Positions 16,331 through 26,129 of a DNA stretch of 64,000 nucleotides are shown piece by piece. Positions within the stretch are counted from its first letter, which is position 1, and each line of letters opens with the position of its first letter. This stretch comes from Streptomyces sp. JJ66 (GTDB lineage Bacteria > Actinomycetota > Actinomycetes > Streptomycetales > Streptomycetaceae), in assembly GCF_019303495.1 (NCBI RefSeq), contig NZ_JAEVFI010000005.1, positions 215,313 to 279,312 on the forward strand. Reading direction: 5' to 3'. The notes below the pieces were generated by a model. The model saw only the letters and a list, made by a program, of their open reading frames with translations. It did not search any database and was not told where the DNA came from. The position numbers and the translations under genes were made by a program.

Positions 16331-17578
16331 ATGAGGCACGGCACGTATGGATCGAAACGAAACGCGCAGGGCTGCGCCCTGCTGGTGGCCTCGGCCATAG
16401 CCCTGACCGCCTGCGGCGACTCCGACCCGCTCGCCAAGAAGCCCTACGACGCGGCCGACCATGTCGCCGTCAGCGCCGGCGAGGGGTCGAAGCCGGTGCC
16501 CGCCGAGAAGCCCCTGGAGATCACCGCCACCGGGGGCGAGAGCCGCATCACCGATGTCGTCGTGACGGACCGGGCCGGACGCCAGGTCCGGGGCGAGCTC
16601 TCCGCCGACGGCGCGCGCTGGCGCAGCACCAGCCCGCTCGCCGCCGAGGCCACCTACACGGTGAAGGTCAGCACCGAGGACGAGGACGGCCACCGCGGCC
16701 GCACGTCCGCCACCTTCCAGACCCGCCCCGTGCCCGAGAGCAAGCAGCTCGGCGTGGAGTTCGGGCCCGAGGCGGGCACCTACGGCGTCGGCCAGCCCAT
16801 CACGGCCGAACTGACCAAAGAGGTCAAGGATCCCGACCAGCGCCGCATCGTCGAACGCGCCCTGGTGGTGAACTCCACCCCCGAGGTCACCGGCGCCTGG
16901 CACTGGGTGGACGGCAAGAAGCTGCACTACCGCCCCAAGGAGTACTGGCCGGTGAACGCCTCCATCACCGTGGAGTCGAAGCTCCGGGGCCTGCACATCC
17001 GCGACGGGCTGTACGGGGCGGCGACCAAGGCGCTGAAGCTCACGACGGGCGACCGGGTGGAGGCCGTCGCCGACGCGCAGAGCCTCCAGATGACCGTCAA
17101 GCGCAACGGCGAGGTGGTGAACACCTTCCCCATCACCACCGGCAAGGCGGGCTTCCGCACCCGCAACGGCACCAAGGTGGTGCTCGGGCAGCAGTCCTTC
17201 GTCCGGATGCGCAGCACCAGTATCGGGATCGGCCCCGGCAGCGCCGAGTACTACGACCTGCCGGTGCACTGGGCCACCCGGCTGACGTGGAGCGGTGAAT
17301 TCGTGCACGCGGCGCCCTGGTCGGTCGGCTCGCAGGGGTACGCCAACGTCAGCCACGGCTGCACGGGCATGTCCATGGCCAACGCGCGCTGGTTCTTCCA
17401 GAACGTCCGCCCCGGTGACCTGGTTACCCACGTCAACACTGAGGGCACGCAGATGCCCGCCTTCGGCAACGGTTTCGGCGACTGGAACCTGTCGTGGGAG
17501 GAGTGGCTGGAGGGCAGCGCGCTGGCCGCCGAAGACGGCGACCGGGCCGACCGGAGCACGCTGCGGCCGTCAGCCTGA
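16331..17578 (+). CDS. L,D-transpeptidase lipoprotein with Ig-like domains
   Basis: A 415-residue cell-wall enzyme that forms 3-3 cross-links between meso- or LL-DAP stems. The N-terminus is a lipoprotein signal with lipobox LTAC (C28). Two Ig-like modules occupy about residues 50-250 (VTDRAGRQVRGELSADGARW; TYGVGQPITAELTKEVKDP). The C-terminal YkuD domain starts near QSLQMTVKRNGEVVNTFPIT and contains HAAPW and the catalytic SHGCTGMS (S341, H342, C344). The architecture equals that of mycobacterial LdtMt2-type enzymes. It stands alone between the two respiratory operons and has no clear Shine-Dalgarno; the ATG at 16331 is the only sensible start. Confidence 0.93.
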   Translation: MRHGTYGSKRNAQGCALLVASAIALTACGDSDPLAKKPYDAADHVAVSAGEGSKPVPAEKPLEITATGGESRITDVVVTDRAGRQVRGELSADGARWRSTSPLAAEATYTVKVSTEDEDGHRGRTSATFQTRPVPESKQLGVEFGPEAGTYGVGQPITAELTKEVKDPDQRRIVERALVVNSTPEVTGAWHWVDGKKLHYRPKEYWPVNASITVESKLRGLHIRDGLYGAATKALKLTTGDRVEAVADAQSLQMTVKRNGEVVNTFPITTGKAGFRTRNGTKVVLGQQSFVRMRSTSIGIGPGSAEYYDLPVHWATRLTWSGEFVHAAPWSVGSQGYANVSHGCTGMSMANARWFFQNVRPGDLVTHVNTEGTQMPAFGNGFGDWNLSWEEWLEGSALAAEDGDRADRSTLRPSA

Positions 17579-17641
17579 GGGCTTGCCCCAGCCCCGCGTG
17601 GCGGAAAGCGGCACGAGGCGCTGGGGTATCAGCCCATCGGG

Positions 17642-18043
17642 TTACGCCGCCGCGCCAGCCGCGCCGCGCAGGAGGCTCGCGAGGGCGTCCGCCAGGGCCG
17701 CCGGGTCCACCGGGTGGGCGACCACCGCGTCGGCCCGGCTCCACGTCGCCAGCCACGCGTCCTGCGCGCGCCCGATCAGCAGCAGCACCGGCGGGCACTG
17801 GTAGATCTCGTCCTTGATCTGGCGGCTCACGCCCATGCCGCCGGCCGGAACGGCCTCGCCGTCCAGCACGCAGACGTCGATGCCGCCCGCCTCCAGGGCG
17901 CTCAGCACCGCCGGCAGCGTGGCGCATTCGAGGTACGTCACGGACGGGCCATCCGCGGCCGGACGGCGGCCCGCTGCCAGCCGGACCTGCTCGCGGGTGC
18001 CCGCGTCGTCGCTGTAGACCAGCACCGTGGCGGTCGGCTGCAT
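17642..18043 (-). CDS. Receiver-like response regulator protein without output domain
   Basis: A 133-residue protein with the CheY-like order: ATVLVYSDDAGTREQVRLA (beta1 with two Asp), GGIDVCVLDGEAVPAGGMG (phospho-acceptor Asp region), and PPVLLLIGRAQDAWLATWSRADAV. The lysine of canonical receivers is not obvious: the beta5 region reads VVAHPVDP with His where K-P is usual. It may be an atypical receiver that does not respond to phosphorylation in the normal way (inference). It diverges from ctaE, and no partner kinase lies nearby. Confidence 0.75.
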   Translation of the reverse strand: MQPTATVLVYSDDAGTREQVRLAAGRRPAADGPSVTYLECATLPAVLSALEAGGIDVCVLDGEAVPAGGMGVSRQIKDEIYQCPPVLLLIGRAQDAWLATWSRADAVVAHPVDPAALADALASLLRGAAGAAA

Positions 18044-18229
18044 CGTTCCTCCGTGTGCTTCATCGGACAGGGATGGACCAGTGGTGCGCGTACAGCCCGG
18101 ATGCTACTCCTCCGGGCCGTCCCGGGGCAGCTCCCGATCACCCCAAAGGACCCCGTTTGAGCTGGACACCCGGGGTCGGACACACCGAACGGGACCCCCG
18201 AAGTGAGGACGGAATAAGGGACCGACATA

Positions 18230-18850
18230 ATGTCGGTCGTGGCGACAGCAACAGCAGTAGAAACCGGGCACGCGCACCCATCGGTCAACCGGCCGAACCT
18301 CACCAGCGTCGGAACCATCATCTGGCTGAGTTCCGAGCTGATGTTCTTCGCGGCCCTCTTCGCGATGTACTTCACCGCTCGGTCGGTCATGGGCGCCGAG
18401 TTCTGGACCGAGAAGGCGGACTCACTCAATCTGCCCTTCGCGCTGGGCAACACGACGATCCTCGTGCTCTCCTCCCTCACCTGCCAGCTGGGCGTGTTCG
18501 CCGCCGAGCGCGGTGACGTGAAGAAGCTCCGCTCGTGGTTCGTGGTCACCTTCATCATGGGCGCCGTCTTCATCGGCGGGCAGATCGTGGAGTACGTGGA
18601 GCTGGTCAAGCACGAGGGCCTGTCGCTCTCGTCCGACGCCTACGGATCGGTGTTCTACCTGACCACCGGCTTCCACGGCCTCCACGTCACCGGTGGTCTG
18701 ATCGCGTTCCTGTTCGTCCTCGGCAGGACGTACATGGCGCGCCGGTTCACCCACCACCAGGCGACCGCGGCCATCGTCGTGTCCTACTACTGGCACTTCG
18801 TCGATGTCGTCTGGATCGGCCTCTTCGCCACGATCTACCTGATCAAGTAG
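18230..18850 (+). CDS. ctaE: Cytochrome c oxidase subunit III (CtaE)
   Basis: A 206-residue membrane subunit of the aa3 oxidase. The hydrophobic helices include [20 protein letters not shown] (written here from the NLTSVGT region), [20 protein letters not shown] and [20 protein letters not shown], with the conserved HxxHV and WHFVDVVW motifs. The start is the ATG at 18230 after AAGGGA. It is followed 66 bp later by qcrC, giving the usual actinobacterial ctaE-qcrCAB order, so one operon is likely to supply both complexes of the supercomplex. Confidence 0.95.
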   Translation: MSVVATATAVETGHAHPSVNRPNLTSVGTIIWLSSELMFFAALFAMYFTARSVMGAEFWTEKADSLNLPFALGNTTILVLSSLTCQLGVFAAERGDVKKLRSWFVVTFIMGAVFIGGQIVEYVELVKHEGLSLSSDAYGSVFYLTTGFHGLHVTGGLIAFLFVLGRTYMARRFTHHQATAAIVVSYYWHFVDVVWIGLFATIYLIK

Positions 18851-18916
18851 TCCGGGCTAGGCCGGACCGCAGAGCCATACGCATCGACGCAGAAGATCCT
18901 GACACCGGGGTAATCC

Positions 18917-19741
18917 GTGAAAAAGCTCTCCGCACGACGGCGCCATCCGCTGGCGGCGATCGTCGTACTCATCTTCGCGCTGGCGGCCACCGGGGGGCTG
19001 TACGCCGCGTTCGCTCCCGCCGGTGAGGCGCAGGCCGGTGAGACGGCCGCCGCCCAGTCCCTTGCCATCGAGGAGGGCAAGAAGCTCTACGCCGTCGGCT
19101 GCTCCAGCTGCCACGGCACCGGCGGTCAGGGCACCTCCGACGGCCCCAGCCTCGTCGGCGTCGGCGCCGCGGCGGTGGACTTCCAGGTCGGTACCGGCCG
19201 CATGCCCATGCAGGCTCCCGGCGCCCAGGCGCCCAAGAAGCCGGTGATGTACTCGCAGGCCGAGATCGACCAGATGGCCGCCTACATCGCCTCCCTGGGC
19301 CCCGGCCCCGCCATCCCGACCGAGGAGCAGTACGGCACCGAGGGCGTCAGCGACGAGGAGATGGCCGAGGGCGGTGTCCTCTTCCGCACCAACTGCGCGC
19401 AGTGCCACAACTTCACCGGTGAGGGCGGCGCCCTGACCAGGGGCAAGTACGCCCCGGACCTGACGGACGTCTCGGCCAAGCACATCTACGAGGCCATGCA
19501 GACCGGGCCGCAGAACATGCCCGCCTTCCCCGACACCGTGCTGCCGGAGGAGGAGAAGCGGGCGATCACGGCCTACCTGCAGCAGGTCAACTCCTCCGAG
19601 GCCAACACCCCCGGCGGCTTCAAGCTCGGCGGCTACGGCCCCGTGGCCGAGGGTCTGTTCGCCTGGGTCATCGGCCTCCCGATCCTGGTCGGCGTCACGG
19701 TCTGGATCGCGGCCCGCAACGCGAAGGCCAAGAAGTCATGA
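18917..19741 (+). CDS. qcrC: Diheme cytochrome c subunit of the bc1 complex (QcrC)
   Basis: A 274-residue membrane-anchored diheme cytochrome c that passes electrons from the bc1 complex to Cu-A of the oxidase without a soluble cytochrome c. Two heme motifs are visible: CSSCHG (C62, C65, H66) and CAQCHN (C160, C163, H164). There is an N-terminal signal or anchor helix (AAIVVLIFALAATGGLYAAF) and a C-terminal anchor (FAWVIGLPILVGVTVWIAA). Axial Met candidates include GRMPMQ and QNMPAFP. The GTG at 18917 follows GGGGTAA. It overlaps qcrA by ATGA. Confidence 0.96.
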   Translation: MKKLSARRRHPLAAIVVLIFALAATGGLYAAFAPAGEAQAGETAAAQSLAIEEGKKLYAVGCSSCHGTGGQGTSDGPSLVGVGAAAVDFQVGTGRMPMQAPGAQAPKKPVMYSQAEIDQMAAYIASLGPGPAIPTEEQYGTEGVSDEEMAEGGVLFRTNCAQCHNFTGEGGALTRGKYAPDLTDVSAKHIYEAMQTGPQNMPAFPDTVLPEEEKRAITAYLQQVNSSEANTPGGFKLGGYGPVAEGLFAWVIGLPILVGVTVWIAARNAKAKKS

Positions 19742-20808
19742 GTAGCGAGACTGGACCACACGAGACCGTGTCTGACGAGAACCTTCCCGCCGAGGGCTCC
19801 GCGCCCGGCACCGCAGCGGAGAAGGCGGACGGCAACCCGTTCGCCGACCCGGGGCTGCCCCCCCACGACGACCGCATCCAGGACATCGACGAGCGGGCCG
19901 CCAAGCGCTCCGAGCGCACCGTCGCCCTGCTCTTCCTCGTGTCCATGCTGGCGACTGTCGCCTTCATCGCGTCCTACGTGATCATCCCGGTCGACAGGTA
20001 CGTCTACCTCTTCCCGCTCGGGCACATCCAGGCGCTGAACTTCGCGCTCGGCCTCACCCTCGGCGTCGCCCTGTTCTGCATCGGCGCTGGCGCCGTGCAC
20101 TGGTCGCGCACCCTGATGAGCGGCCACGAGATGGTGCAGGACCGCCACCCGATCGGGGCGGACGAGGACACCAAGGCCGGGGCGTTCGCCGCCTTCGCCG
20201 ACGGCGCCCGGGACTCGCAGTTCGGCCGCCGCAAGCTGATCCGCAACACGATGTACGGCGCGCTGGCCCTGGTGCCGCTGTCCGGCGTCGTCCTGCTGCG
20301 CGACCTCGGCCCGCTGCCCGAGGACAAGCTGCGCCACACCATGTGGGAGCGCGGCCTGCGGCTGATCAACGAGAACACCATGGAGCCGCTGCGGCCCGAG
20401 GACGTCACGATCGGCTCCCTGTCCTTCGCGATGCCCGAGGGGCTGAGCCCCGAGGGCCACGAGTTCCACACGGAGATCGCCAAGGCCGCCCTGATGCTGG
20501 TGCGCCTGGCGCCCGAGGACATCAAGGACCCCCAGGAGCTGGACTGGTCCTACGACGGCATCGTGGCGTACTCCAAGATCTGCACGCACGTCGGCTGCCC
20601 CGTCAGCCTCTACGAGCAGCAGACGCACCATGTCCTGTGCCCCTGCCACCAGTCCACCTTTGACCTGGCCGACGGCGCCCGCGTCATCTTCGGCCCGGCC
20701 GGCCACCCGCTGCCGCAGCTGCGCATCGGCGTGGACGACGAGGGTTACCTGATGGCGCTGGGCGACTTCGCCGAGCCGGTCGGCCCGAGCTTCTGGGAGC
20801 GCGGATGA
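19738..20808 (+). CDS. qcrA: Rieske iron-sulfur subunit of the bc1 complex (QcrA)
   Basis: A 356-residue Rieske protein with the extra N-terminal helices of actinobacteria: TVALLFLVSMLATVAFIAS, a second helix around FALGLTLGVALFCIGAGAV, and a third near LALVPLSGVVLL. The 2Fe-2S ligands are C282 and H284 in CTHVGC and C301 and H304 in CPCHQS; C287 and C303 would form the usual disulfide. It accepts electrons from menaquinol at QcrB and hands them to QcrC. It overlaps qcrC and qcrB by 4 bp each. Confidence 0.96.
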   Translation: MSSETGPHETVSDENLPAEGSAPGTAAEKADGNPFADPGLPPHDDRIQDIDERAAKRSERTVALLFLVSMLATVAFIASYVIIPVDRYVYLFPLGHIQALNFALGLTLGVALFCIGAGAVHWSRTLMSGHEMVQDRHPIGADEDTKAGAFAAFADGARDSQFGRRKLIRNTMYGALALVPLSGVVLLRDLGPLPEDKLRHTMWERGLRLINENTMEPLRPEDVTIGSLSFAMPEGLSPEGHEFHTEIAKAALMLVRLAPEDIKDPQELDWSYDGIVAYSKICTHVGCPVSLYEQQTHHVLCPCHQSTFDLADGARVIFGPAGHPLPQLRIGVDDEGYLMALGDFAEPVGPSFWERG

Positions 20809-22442
20809 GTAACACCGAGCAGAACCCGCGTTCCCGCGCCAAGGCGCCCGCGGGCGAACGCGTCGCCGACTGGGCGGACGGCCGCCTGGGCATCTACGGG
20901 GCGGCGAAGAAGAACCTGCGCAAGGTCTTCCCCGACCACTGGTCGTTCCTGCTGGGCGAGATCGCGCTCTACTCGTTCGTCATCATCCTGCTGACCGGCG
21001 TCTACCTGACGCTGTTCTTCAAGCCCAGCATGGCCGAGGTGCACTACCACGGCTCCTACGCGCCGATGCAGGGCGTGGTGATGTCCGAGGCGTACGCGTC
21101 CACGCTGGACATCAGCTTCGACGTGCGCGGCGGTCTGCTCGTGCGGCAGATCCACCACTGGGCGGCGCTGATCTTCCTGGTGTCGATGTTCGTGCACATG
21201 CTGCGCGTCTTCTTCACCGGCGCGTTCCGCAAGCCGCGCGAGCTGAACTGGCTGTTCGGCTTCCTGCTGCTGGTGCTGGGCATGTTCACCGGCTTCACCG
21301 GCTACTCCCTGCCGGACGACCTGCTCTCCGGCACCGGTGTCCGGTTCATGGAGGGCGCGATCCTCTCGGTGCCCGTCGTCGGCACCTACCTGGCGATGTT
21401 CCTGTACGGCGGGGAGTTCCCCGGCACGGACATCATTCCGCGCTTCTTCGCGCTGCACGTGCTGCTGCTGCCCGGCCTGATGCTGGGGCTGGTGGTCGCC
21501 CACCTGATCCTGGTCTTCTACCACAAGCACACCCAGTACCCCGGGCCCGGCCGGACCAACAAGAACGTCGTGGGCTTCCCGCTCATGCCGGTCTACATGG
21601 CCAAGGCAGGCGGCTTCTTCTTCCTGGTCTTCGGCGTGATCGCGGTCATGTCGGCGGCGTTCCAGATCAACCCGGTGTGGGTGATCGGTCCCTACCGGCC
21701 GGATCAGGTGTCCACCAACGCGCAGCCCGACTGGTACATGGGCTTCTCCGAGGGCCTGATCCGCATCATGCCGGGCTGGGAGTGGGTCATCCCCGGCGGC
21801 TACACGCTCAACTTCGGCGTGTTCGTGCCGCTGATGGTCTTCCCGCTGGTGCTGGCCGTCATGGCGCTCTACCCGTTCTTCGAGTCCTGGGTGACCAAGG
21901 ACAAGCGGGAGCACCACCTGCTGGACCGGCCGCGCAACGCCCCGACGCGCACCGGTATCGGTGCCGCCTGGATCAGCTGGTACTTCGTGATGCTGGTCGG
22001 CGGTGGCAACGACCTGTGGGCGATCTTCTTCGACATGTCGATCAACTCGATCACGTGGTTCGCCCGCATTGGGTTCTTCCTCGTGCCGGTGCTGACGTTC
22101 CTCGTCACCCGCCGCATCTGCCTCGGCCTCCAGCGCCGGGACCGGGACAAGGTGCTGCACGGCCGGGAGACGGGCATCATCAAGCGCCTGCCGCACGGCG
22201 AGTTCGTCGAGGTCCACGAGCCGCTGCCGCAGGACCAGCTGCACCTGCTCACCCAGCACGAGCAGCGCACGCCCGCCGAGCTGCCGCCCGCCACCGACGC
22301 GAACGGCGTGCGGCGCAAGGTCGGCCCGGTGGAGAAGCTGCGGGTGCGCATCAACCGCGGCTACTACGGCCCGAAGGCACAGATTCCCAAGCCGACGGCC
22401 CGCGAGTACGAGGAGATCTCCAGCGGTCACGGCCACCACTGA
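20805..22442 (+). CDS. qcrB: Cytochrome b subunit of the bc1 complex (QcrB)
   Basis: A 545-residue membrane protein oxidising menaquinol. It has the b-type heme region (LLVRQIHHWAALIFLVSMFV, and FALHVLLLPGLMLGLVVAHL), the TGYSLPDDLLSGTG stretch, and the quinol-site PDWYMGF segment (the PEW-like motif as PDW). The C-terminal extension beyond residue 430, rich in charged residues and ending SSGHGHH, is typical of actinobacterial QcrB. The start is the ATG overlapping the qcrA stop. A strong hairpin 48 bp past the stop closes the operon. Confidence 0.96.
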   Translation: MSNTEQNPRSRAKAPAGERVADWADGRLGIYGAAKKNLRKVFPDHWSFLLGEIALYSFVIILLTGVYLTLFFKPSMAEVHYHGSYAPMQGVVMSEAYASTLDISFDVRGGLLVRQIHHWAALIFLVSMFVHMLRVFFTGAFRKPRELNWLFGFLLLVLGMFTGFTGYSLPDDLLSGTGVRFMEGAILSVPVVGTYLAMFLYGGEFPGTDIIPRFFALHVLLLPGLMLGLVVAHLILVFYHKHTQYPGPGRTNKNVVGFPLMPVYMAKAGGFFFLVFGVIAVMSAAFQINPVWVIGPYRPDQVSTNAQPDWYMGFSEGLIRIMPGWEWVIPGGYTLNFGVFVPLMVFPLVLAVMALYPFFESWVTKDKREHHLLDRPRNAPTRTGIGAAWISWYFVMLVGGGNDLWAIFFDMSINSITWFARIGFFLVPVLTFLVTRRICLGLQRRDRDKVLHGRETGIIKRLPHGEFVEVHEPLPQDQLHLLTQHEQRTPAELPPATDANGVRRKVGPVEKLRVRINRGYYGPKAQIPKPTAREYEEISSGHGHH

Positions 22443-22490
22443 GCGGGCGCTGACCGCGCCGCGAAGCTGACCGCACCGCAAAAGGGGTCG

Positions 22491-22531
22491 GCCCCGTACC
22501 ACCGTCCGGTGTCCGGACGGTGGTACGGGGC
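22491..22531 (+). terminator. Hairpin terminator after qcrB
   Basis: A perfect 19-bp stem (22491-22509 and 22513-22531) with a TGT loop. It ends the ctaE-qcrCAB operon ahead of trpD. Confidence 0.87.
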
Positions 22532-22622
22532 TTCGCGGTGTGAGCGGGGCCGATAGGGTTTCCGGTGCGGGAGCGCGATCCAGCCCCCGTGCACAGAACA
22601 CAGCACCCCCAGGAGCGTGCCC

Positions 22623-23687
22623 ATGAGCGCTGCGACCCCCGCCGGAGGCGACACCCTGGCGGACCGCTCCTGGCCGGACGTGCTGAGCACGCTGCTCAGC
22701 GGGCAGCACCTCACCGCCGGGGACACCGCCTGGGCGATGGACCGCATCATGCGCGGTGAGGCCACCGACGCCCAGATCGCCGGGTTCGCGGTGGCGCTGC
22801 GGGCCAAGGGCGAGACCGTCCAAGAGATGACGGGCCTGGTGCGGGCGATGTACGACCACGCCCACACCATCGACATCCCCGGCCCGACCGTGGACATCGT
22901 CGGGACCGGTGGCGACCGCGCGAAGACGGTGAACATCTCCACCATGTCCGCCATCGTCGTCGCCGGTACCGGCGCGAAGGTCGTCAAGCACGGCAACCGG
23001 GCCTCCTCCTCGGCGAGTGGCGCCTCGGACGTGCTGGAAAAGCTCGGCGTCAACCTGGAGCTGACGCCACAGCGCGTGGTCGAGGTCGCCGGGGAAGCGG
23101 GCATCACCTTCTGCTTCGCGGTGAAGTTCCACCCCGCGCTGCGGCACGTCGCGGCGGCCCGGCGCGAGCTGGGCGTGGCGACGCCGTTCAACTTCCTCGG
23201 CCCGCTGACGAATCCGGCCCGGGTCCGGGCGCAGGCCACCGGCGTCGCCGACGCCCGCATGGCGCCGATCCTGGCCGGGGTGCTCGCCGAACGCGGCACT
23301 TCCGCCCTGGTGTTCCGTGGCGACGACGGTCTGGACGAGCTGACGGTGACCTCGACGTCCACGGTGTACGTGGTGCGCAACGGCGCGGTGCGGCAGGAGA
23401 CGTTCGACCCGCGTGACGTCGGCGTGGAGCTGGTACCGATCGAGGCGCTGCGGGGGGCGGACGCGGCGCACAATGCGGAGGTCGCGCGCCGCCTGCTGGC
23501 CGGCGAGCGCGGTCCGGTGCGGGACGCGGTGCTGCTCAACTCCGCCGCCGCGCTGGTCGCCCTGGCACCCGGTGACGGGGCGCTGACCGAGCAGCTGGCG
23601 GCGGCCATGGAACGCGCCGCGCACTCCATCGACTCCGGCGCGGCACGCGGCGCGCTGGAGCGCTGGGCAGCGGCCACCCACCGGTGA
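22623..23687 (+). CDS. trpD: Anthranilate phosphoribosyltransferase
   Basis: Transfers the phosphoribosyl group of PRPP to anthranilate, the second step of tryptophan synthesis. The 354-residue protein has [18 protein letters not shown] (PRPP and Mg binding), [19 protein letters not shown], and [20 protein letters not shown] at 22623 is preferred over the GTG 6 nt upstream because AGGAG sits 7 nt before it. It is not in an operon with other trp genes here; the nearest trp gene is the disrupted trpE-trpG fusion 22 kb away. Confidence 0.95.
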   Translation: MSAATPAGGDTLADRSWPDVLSTLLSGQHLTAGDTAWAMDRIMRGEATDAQIAGFAVALRAKGETVQEMTGLVRAMYDHAHTIDIPGPTVDIVGTGGDRAKTVNISTMSAIVVAGTGAKVVKHGNRASSSASGASDVLEKLGVNLELTPQRVVEVAGEAGITFCFAVKFHPALRHVAAARRELGVATPFNFLGPLTNPARVRAQATGVADARMAPILAGVLAERGTSALVFRGDDGLDELTVTSTSTVYVVRNGAVRQETFDPRDVGVELVPIEALRGADAAHNAEVARRLLAGERGPVRDAVLLNSAAALVALAPGDGALTEQLAAAMERAAHSIDSGAARGALERWAAATHR

Positions 23688-23768
23688 CGCCGCGCCCGCC
23701 GCCCCGGTTCCTTCCGGCCGTAAGGCGGGGCCGGGCCGGTGCGACCCGCCCGCCTGGCTGGACCCGCC

Positions 23769-23805
23769 GCGTCCCCCAGCACACGGTCCGCCTGCTGGGG
23801 GACGC
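23769..23805. terminator. Bidirectional hairpin between trpD and the Lrp-type gene
   Basis: A 13-bp perfect stem (23769-23781 and 23793-23805) with an 11-nt loop between two convergent genes, so it probably ends both transcripts. Confidence 0.8.
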
Positions 23806-23822
23806 CCTGCGGTCCGCCCGGC

Positions 23823-24104
23823 TCAGCCCTCCAGGCCGATGGCGAACGCGGCCTCCAGGTCGTGCTGGGAGTAGGTGCGGAAGGCGATGTGCGTCTCGGT
23901 GGACAGCACGCCCGGCACCTTGCTGATGTGCCCGGGGATGACGTCGGCCAGGTCGTCATGGCGGGGCACGCGGACCATGGCGATCAGGTTGTGCGCGCCG
24001 GTGACCGAGTAGACCTCACTGACGCCCTCCAGCGCCGCGATCCGCTCGGCCACCTCCGGAATCGAGTCGGTGCTGGTCTTGATGAGCACGATCGAGGTGA
24101 TCAC
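23823..24104 (-). CDS. Stand-alone Lrp/AsnC ligand-binding (RAM) domain protein
   Basis: A 93-residue protein consisting only of the RAM (ACT-like) effector-binding domain of Lrp/AsnC regulators, with no HTH. The pattern is ITSIVLIKTSTDSIPEVAER, then VSEVYSVTGAHNLIAMVRV and TETHIAFRTYSQHDLE. Such proteins may modulate full-length Lrp regulators by hetero-oligomerisation or sense amino acids on their own (family knowledge; role here unproven). ATG at 24104; GGAGT lies nearby. Position next to trpD is suggestive only. Confidence 0.88.
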   Translation of the reverse strand: MITSIVLIKTSTDSIPEVAERIAALEGVSEVYSVTGAHNLIAMVRVPRHDDLADVIPGHISKVPGVLSTETHIAFRTYSQHDLEAAFAIGLEG

Positions 24105-24344
24105 GGCCTCGTCACTCCTTCCGGTCGCCTGACGGGCCCGCTCACTTTAGCCCCAGCCACCGCCCTCGGCCCGGCGGCCCACGGCGGGGAGCCGAGGGGG
24201 AGGGGCGGGGCGCAGGTGACGGCTCGGCCACGGCGTGCCCCGCGCCACACGCCGGTCCCGGTCCAGGTCGTAGGGTTGCGGGTAGACACGCCCCGGGGGG
24301 CACCCTGCCCCGACCCGGTGGCACCCGACAGAAGAGGACGAACC

Positions 24345-24584
24345 ATGCCGGTTCCTCAGCCCACGGCCGACACGCGCTGGCGCTGCACGCTGTGCGGGAA
24401 CCTGACGCGCTTCGACGTCACCCGCAGCAGCAAGGTGGTGGAGTACGTGCACCTGGACCTGGCCGGGGAGCCGAAGGTGGAGGAGAGCGAGGTGCTGACC
24501 GAGGCGATCGAGTCGGTGCGCTGCCGCTGGTGCAACGCGCTGGACCAGATCGAGCTGGTCGCCCGCCCCGACGCGCGGGGCTGA
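24345..24584 (+). CDS. Small zinc-ribbon protein
   Basis: A 79-residue protein with two CxxC knuckles, CTLCGN near residue 14 and CRWCNA near residue 62, separated by a short beta/helix region (KVVEYVHLDLAGEPKVEESE). This suggests one structural zinc site. ATG at 24345 follows AGAAGAGG. It lies 35 bp before the NYN-domain gene on the same strand, so the two are probably co-transcribed. A TAGGGT -10 candidate lies about 75 bp upstream. No function is assigned to this family to my knowledge; RNA or protein binding is a guess from the neighbour. Confidence 0.82.
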   Translation: MPVPQPTADTRWRCTLCGNLTRFDVTRSSKVVEYVHLDLAGEPKVEESEVLTEAIESVRCRWCNALDQIELVARPDARG

Positions 24585-24618
24585 GGGCGGACGCGGGCAG
24601 GCGAGCGGGAGTCGAGTC

Positions 24619-25977
24619 GTGGAGCAGACGCCAGGCGGTGAGCCGCACGCGGAGCCGGCGCGCGCCGCCGAGGCGCTGGACCGTCCGCTGCCGGAACGGG
24701 TGCGGCACAAGGTCATCACTCTCACCGGTGACGCGATCGGTGCGCTGACCGTCGCCGAACTTCCCCCGCCCCTGCGCCAGTACGCCCGCTTCACCCCCGC
24801 GCGCCGGGTGAAGTTCGGCGGCAACGCCATGGCCGCCGCGCTGGAGAGCGACGTCGCCTTCCGGCAGCGCATCGCCGCGCGGCTGCGGGAGGCGTTCTCC
24901 GAGCTGACCGAGGCGCTGGACACCGGTACCCCGCCCGCCGCCGCCGACCCGGTAGATGTCGCCGCCCTCGCCTACGTGACGCGGCCCGAGGGCTGGGTCA
25001 AGCTGGTGGCCGCAGCCGGGGAGGAGGCGCAGCGGGCGCAGGCGGAGAAGGCCGGTGCGGAGGCCGAGCGGGAACTGGCCCGGCTGCGTGCCGAGCTGGC
25101 CGAGGCCCGGGAGGCCGGGCGCGACGGCAGCGAGAAGCACCGCGCCGAGCTGGAGGCCACCCGGCGCGAGATGGACGGTCTCAGCCGGCGGCTGCGCAGC
25201 GCGCTCAGCGACGTCAAGCGCGGGGAGGCGGCGCTGCGCAAGATGCGCGCCGAGCTGGAGGAGGCGCGGGCCCAGGCGGCGGCGCAGAAGGCGGCGTCCG
25301 ACGGCGAGGTGCGGCGGCTGCGGGCGCGGGCGGCCGAGGCGGAGTCCGCGCTGGAGGCGGACAAGCGGGCGGCGCGCGAGGGCCGCAGCGTCGCGGACAT
25401 GCGGGTGCGGCTGCTGCTGGACACCGTGCTGGACGCCGCGCAGGGGCTGCGCCGCGAGCTGGCGCTGCCGCCCACCGCGCACCACCCGGCCGACACCGTG
25501 GAGGCGGTGGAGCCGGGCCGGATGAGCCCGAAGGACATCGCCCACCGCGCGCTGTCCGAGGAGGACCCGGCGCTGCTGGACCAACTGCTCGCGCTGCCGC
25601 AGGTGCACTTGCTGGTGGACGGCTACAACGTCACCAAGACCGGCTACCCGACGATGCCGCTGGAGAAGCAGCGCCTGCGCCTGCTGGGCGGGCTGGCGGT
25701 GCTGGCGGCCCAGTCCGGCGCCGAGGTGACGTGCGTGTTCGACGGTGCCGACCTGGCGTCCCCGGTGCTGCTCGCGCCGCCGCGCGGGGTGCGGGTGCTG
25801 TTCAGCAAACCCGGGCAGACCGCCGACGAGTTGATCCGCCGCCTGGTGCGCGCCGAGCCGGACGGGCGTCCGGTGGTGGTGGTCTCCACCGACCGCGAGG
25901 TGGCCGACGGCGTCGCCGAGGCAGGCGCTCGCCCGGTGGCGTCGGCGCTGCTGCTGCGGCGACTTGCCCGTACCTGA
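24619..25977 (+). CDS. NYN-domain (PIN-like) RNA-binding or nuclease protein
   Basis: A 452-residue protein. The N-terminal part (about 20-130) is helical. A long coiled coil follows at about 140-260 (EEAQRAQAEKAGAEAERELA and Ala/Arg/Glu repeats). The C-terminal 130 residues form a NYN/PIN-like domain: HLLVDGYNVTKTGYPTMPLE with D334, then VTCVFDGAD and VVVVSTDREVAD, giving the acidic cluster expected of a metal-dependent RNase. This matches the YacP/Rae1-like group. GTG at 24619. The target RNA is unknown. The coiled coil suggests oligomerisation. Confidence 0.85.
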   Translation: MEQTPGGEPHAEPARAAEALDRPLPERVRHKVITLTGDAIGALTVAELPPPLRQYARFTPARRVKFGGNAMAAALESDVAFRQRIAARLREAFSELTEALDTGTPPAAADPVDVAALAYVTRPEGWVKLVAAAGEEAQRAQAEKAGAEAERELARLRAELAEAREAGRDGSEKHRAELEATRREMDGLSRRLRSALSDVKRGEAALRKMRAELEEARAQAAAQKAASDGEVRRLRARAAEAESALEADKRAAREGRSVADMRVRLLLDTVLDAAQGLRRELALPPTAHHPADTVEAVEPGRMSPKDIAHRALSEEDPALLDQLLALPQVHLLVDGYNVTKTGYPTMPLEKQRLRLLGGLAVLAAQSGAEVTCVFDGADLASPVLLAPPRGVRVLFSKPGQTADELIRRLVRAEPDGRPVVVVSTDREVADGVAEAGARPVASALLLRRLART

Positions 25978-26129
25978 GCCCCGCGTCCCAGGCGCCCGGT
26001 TTCGCCCGCTCGTCCGTTGCGTCCCGACGTGGGGCCTACGCAGCGTCAAGTGGCCGTTGCTTCAGGTGTGGTGTTGGTAAAGGATGGTCGTGGGGTAAGA
26101 GATTTTGACCGCGAAGATTTGAAGCGGGC

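Noticed and set aside
20745..23681. A 978-codon minus-strand frame opposite qcrB and trpD
   Set aside because: It is an antisense shadow of two certain genes and has no plausible fold.
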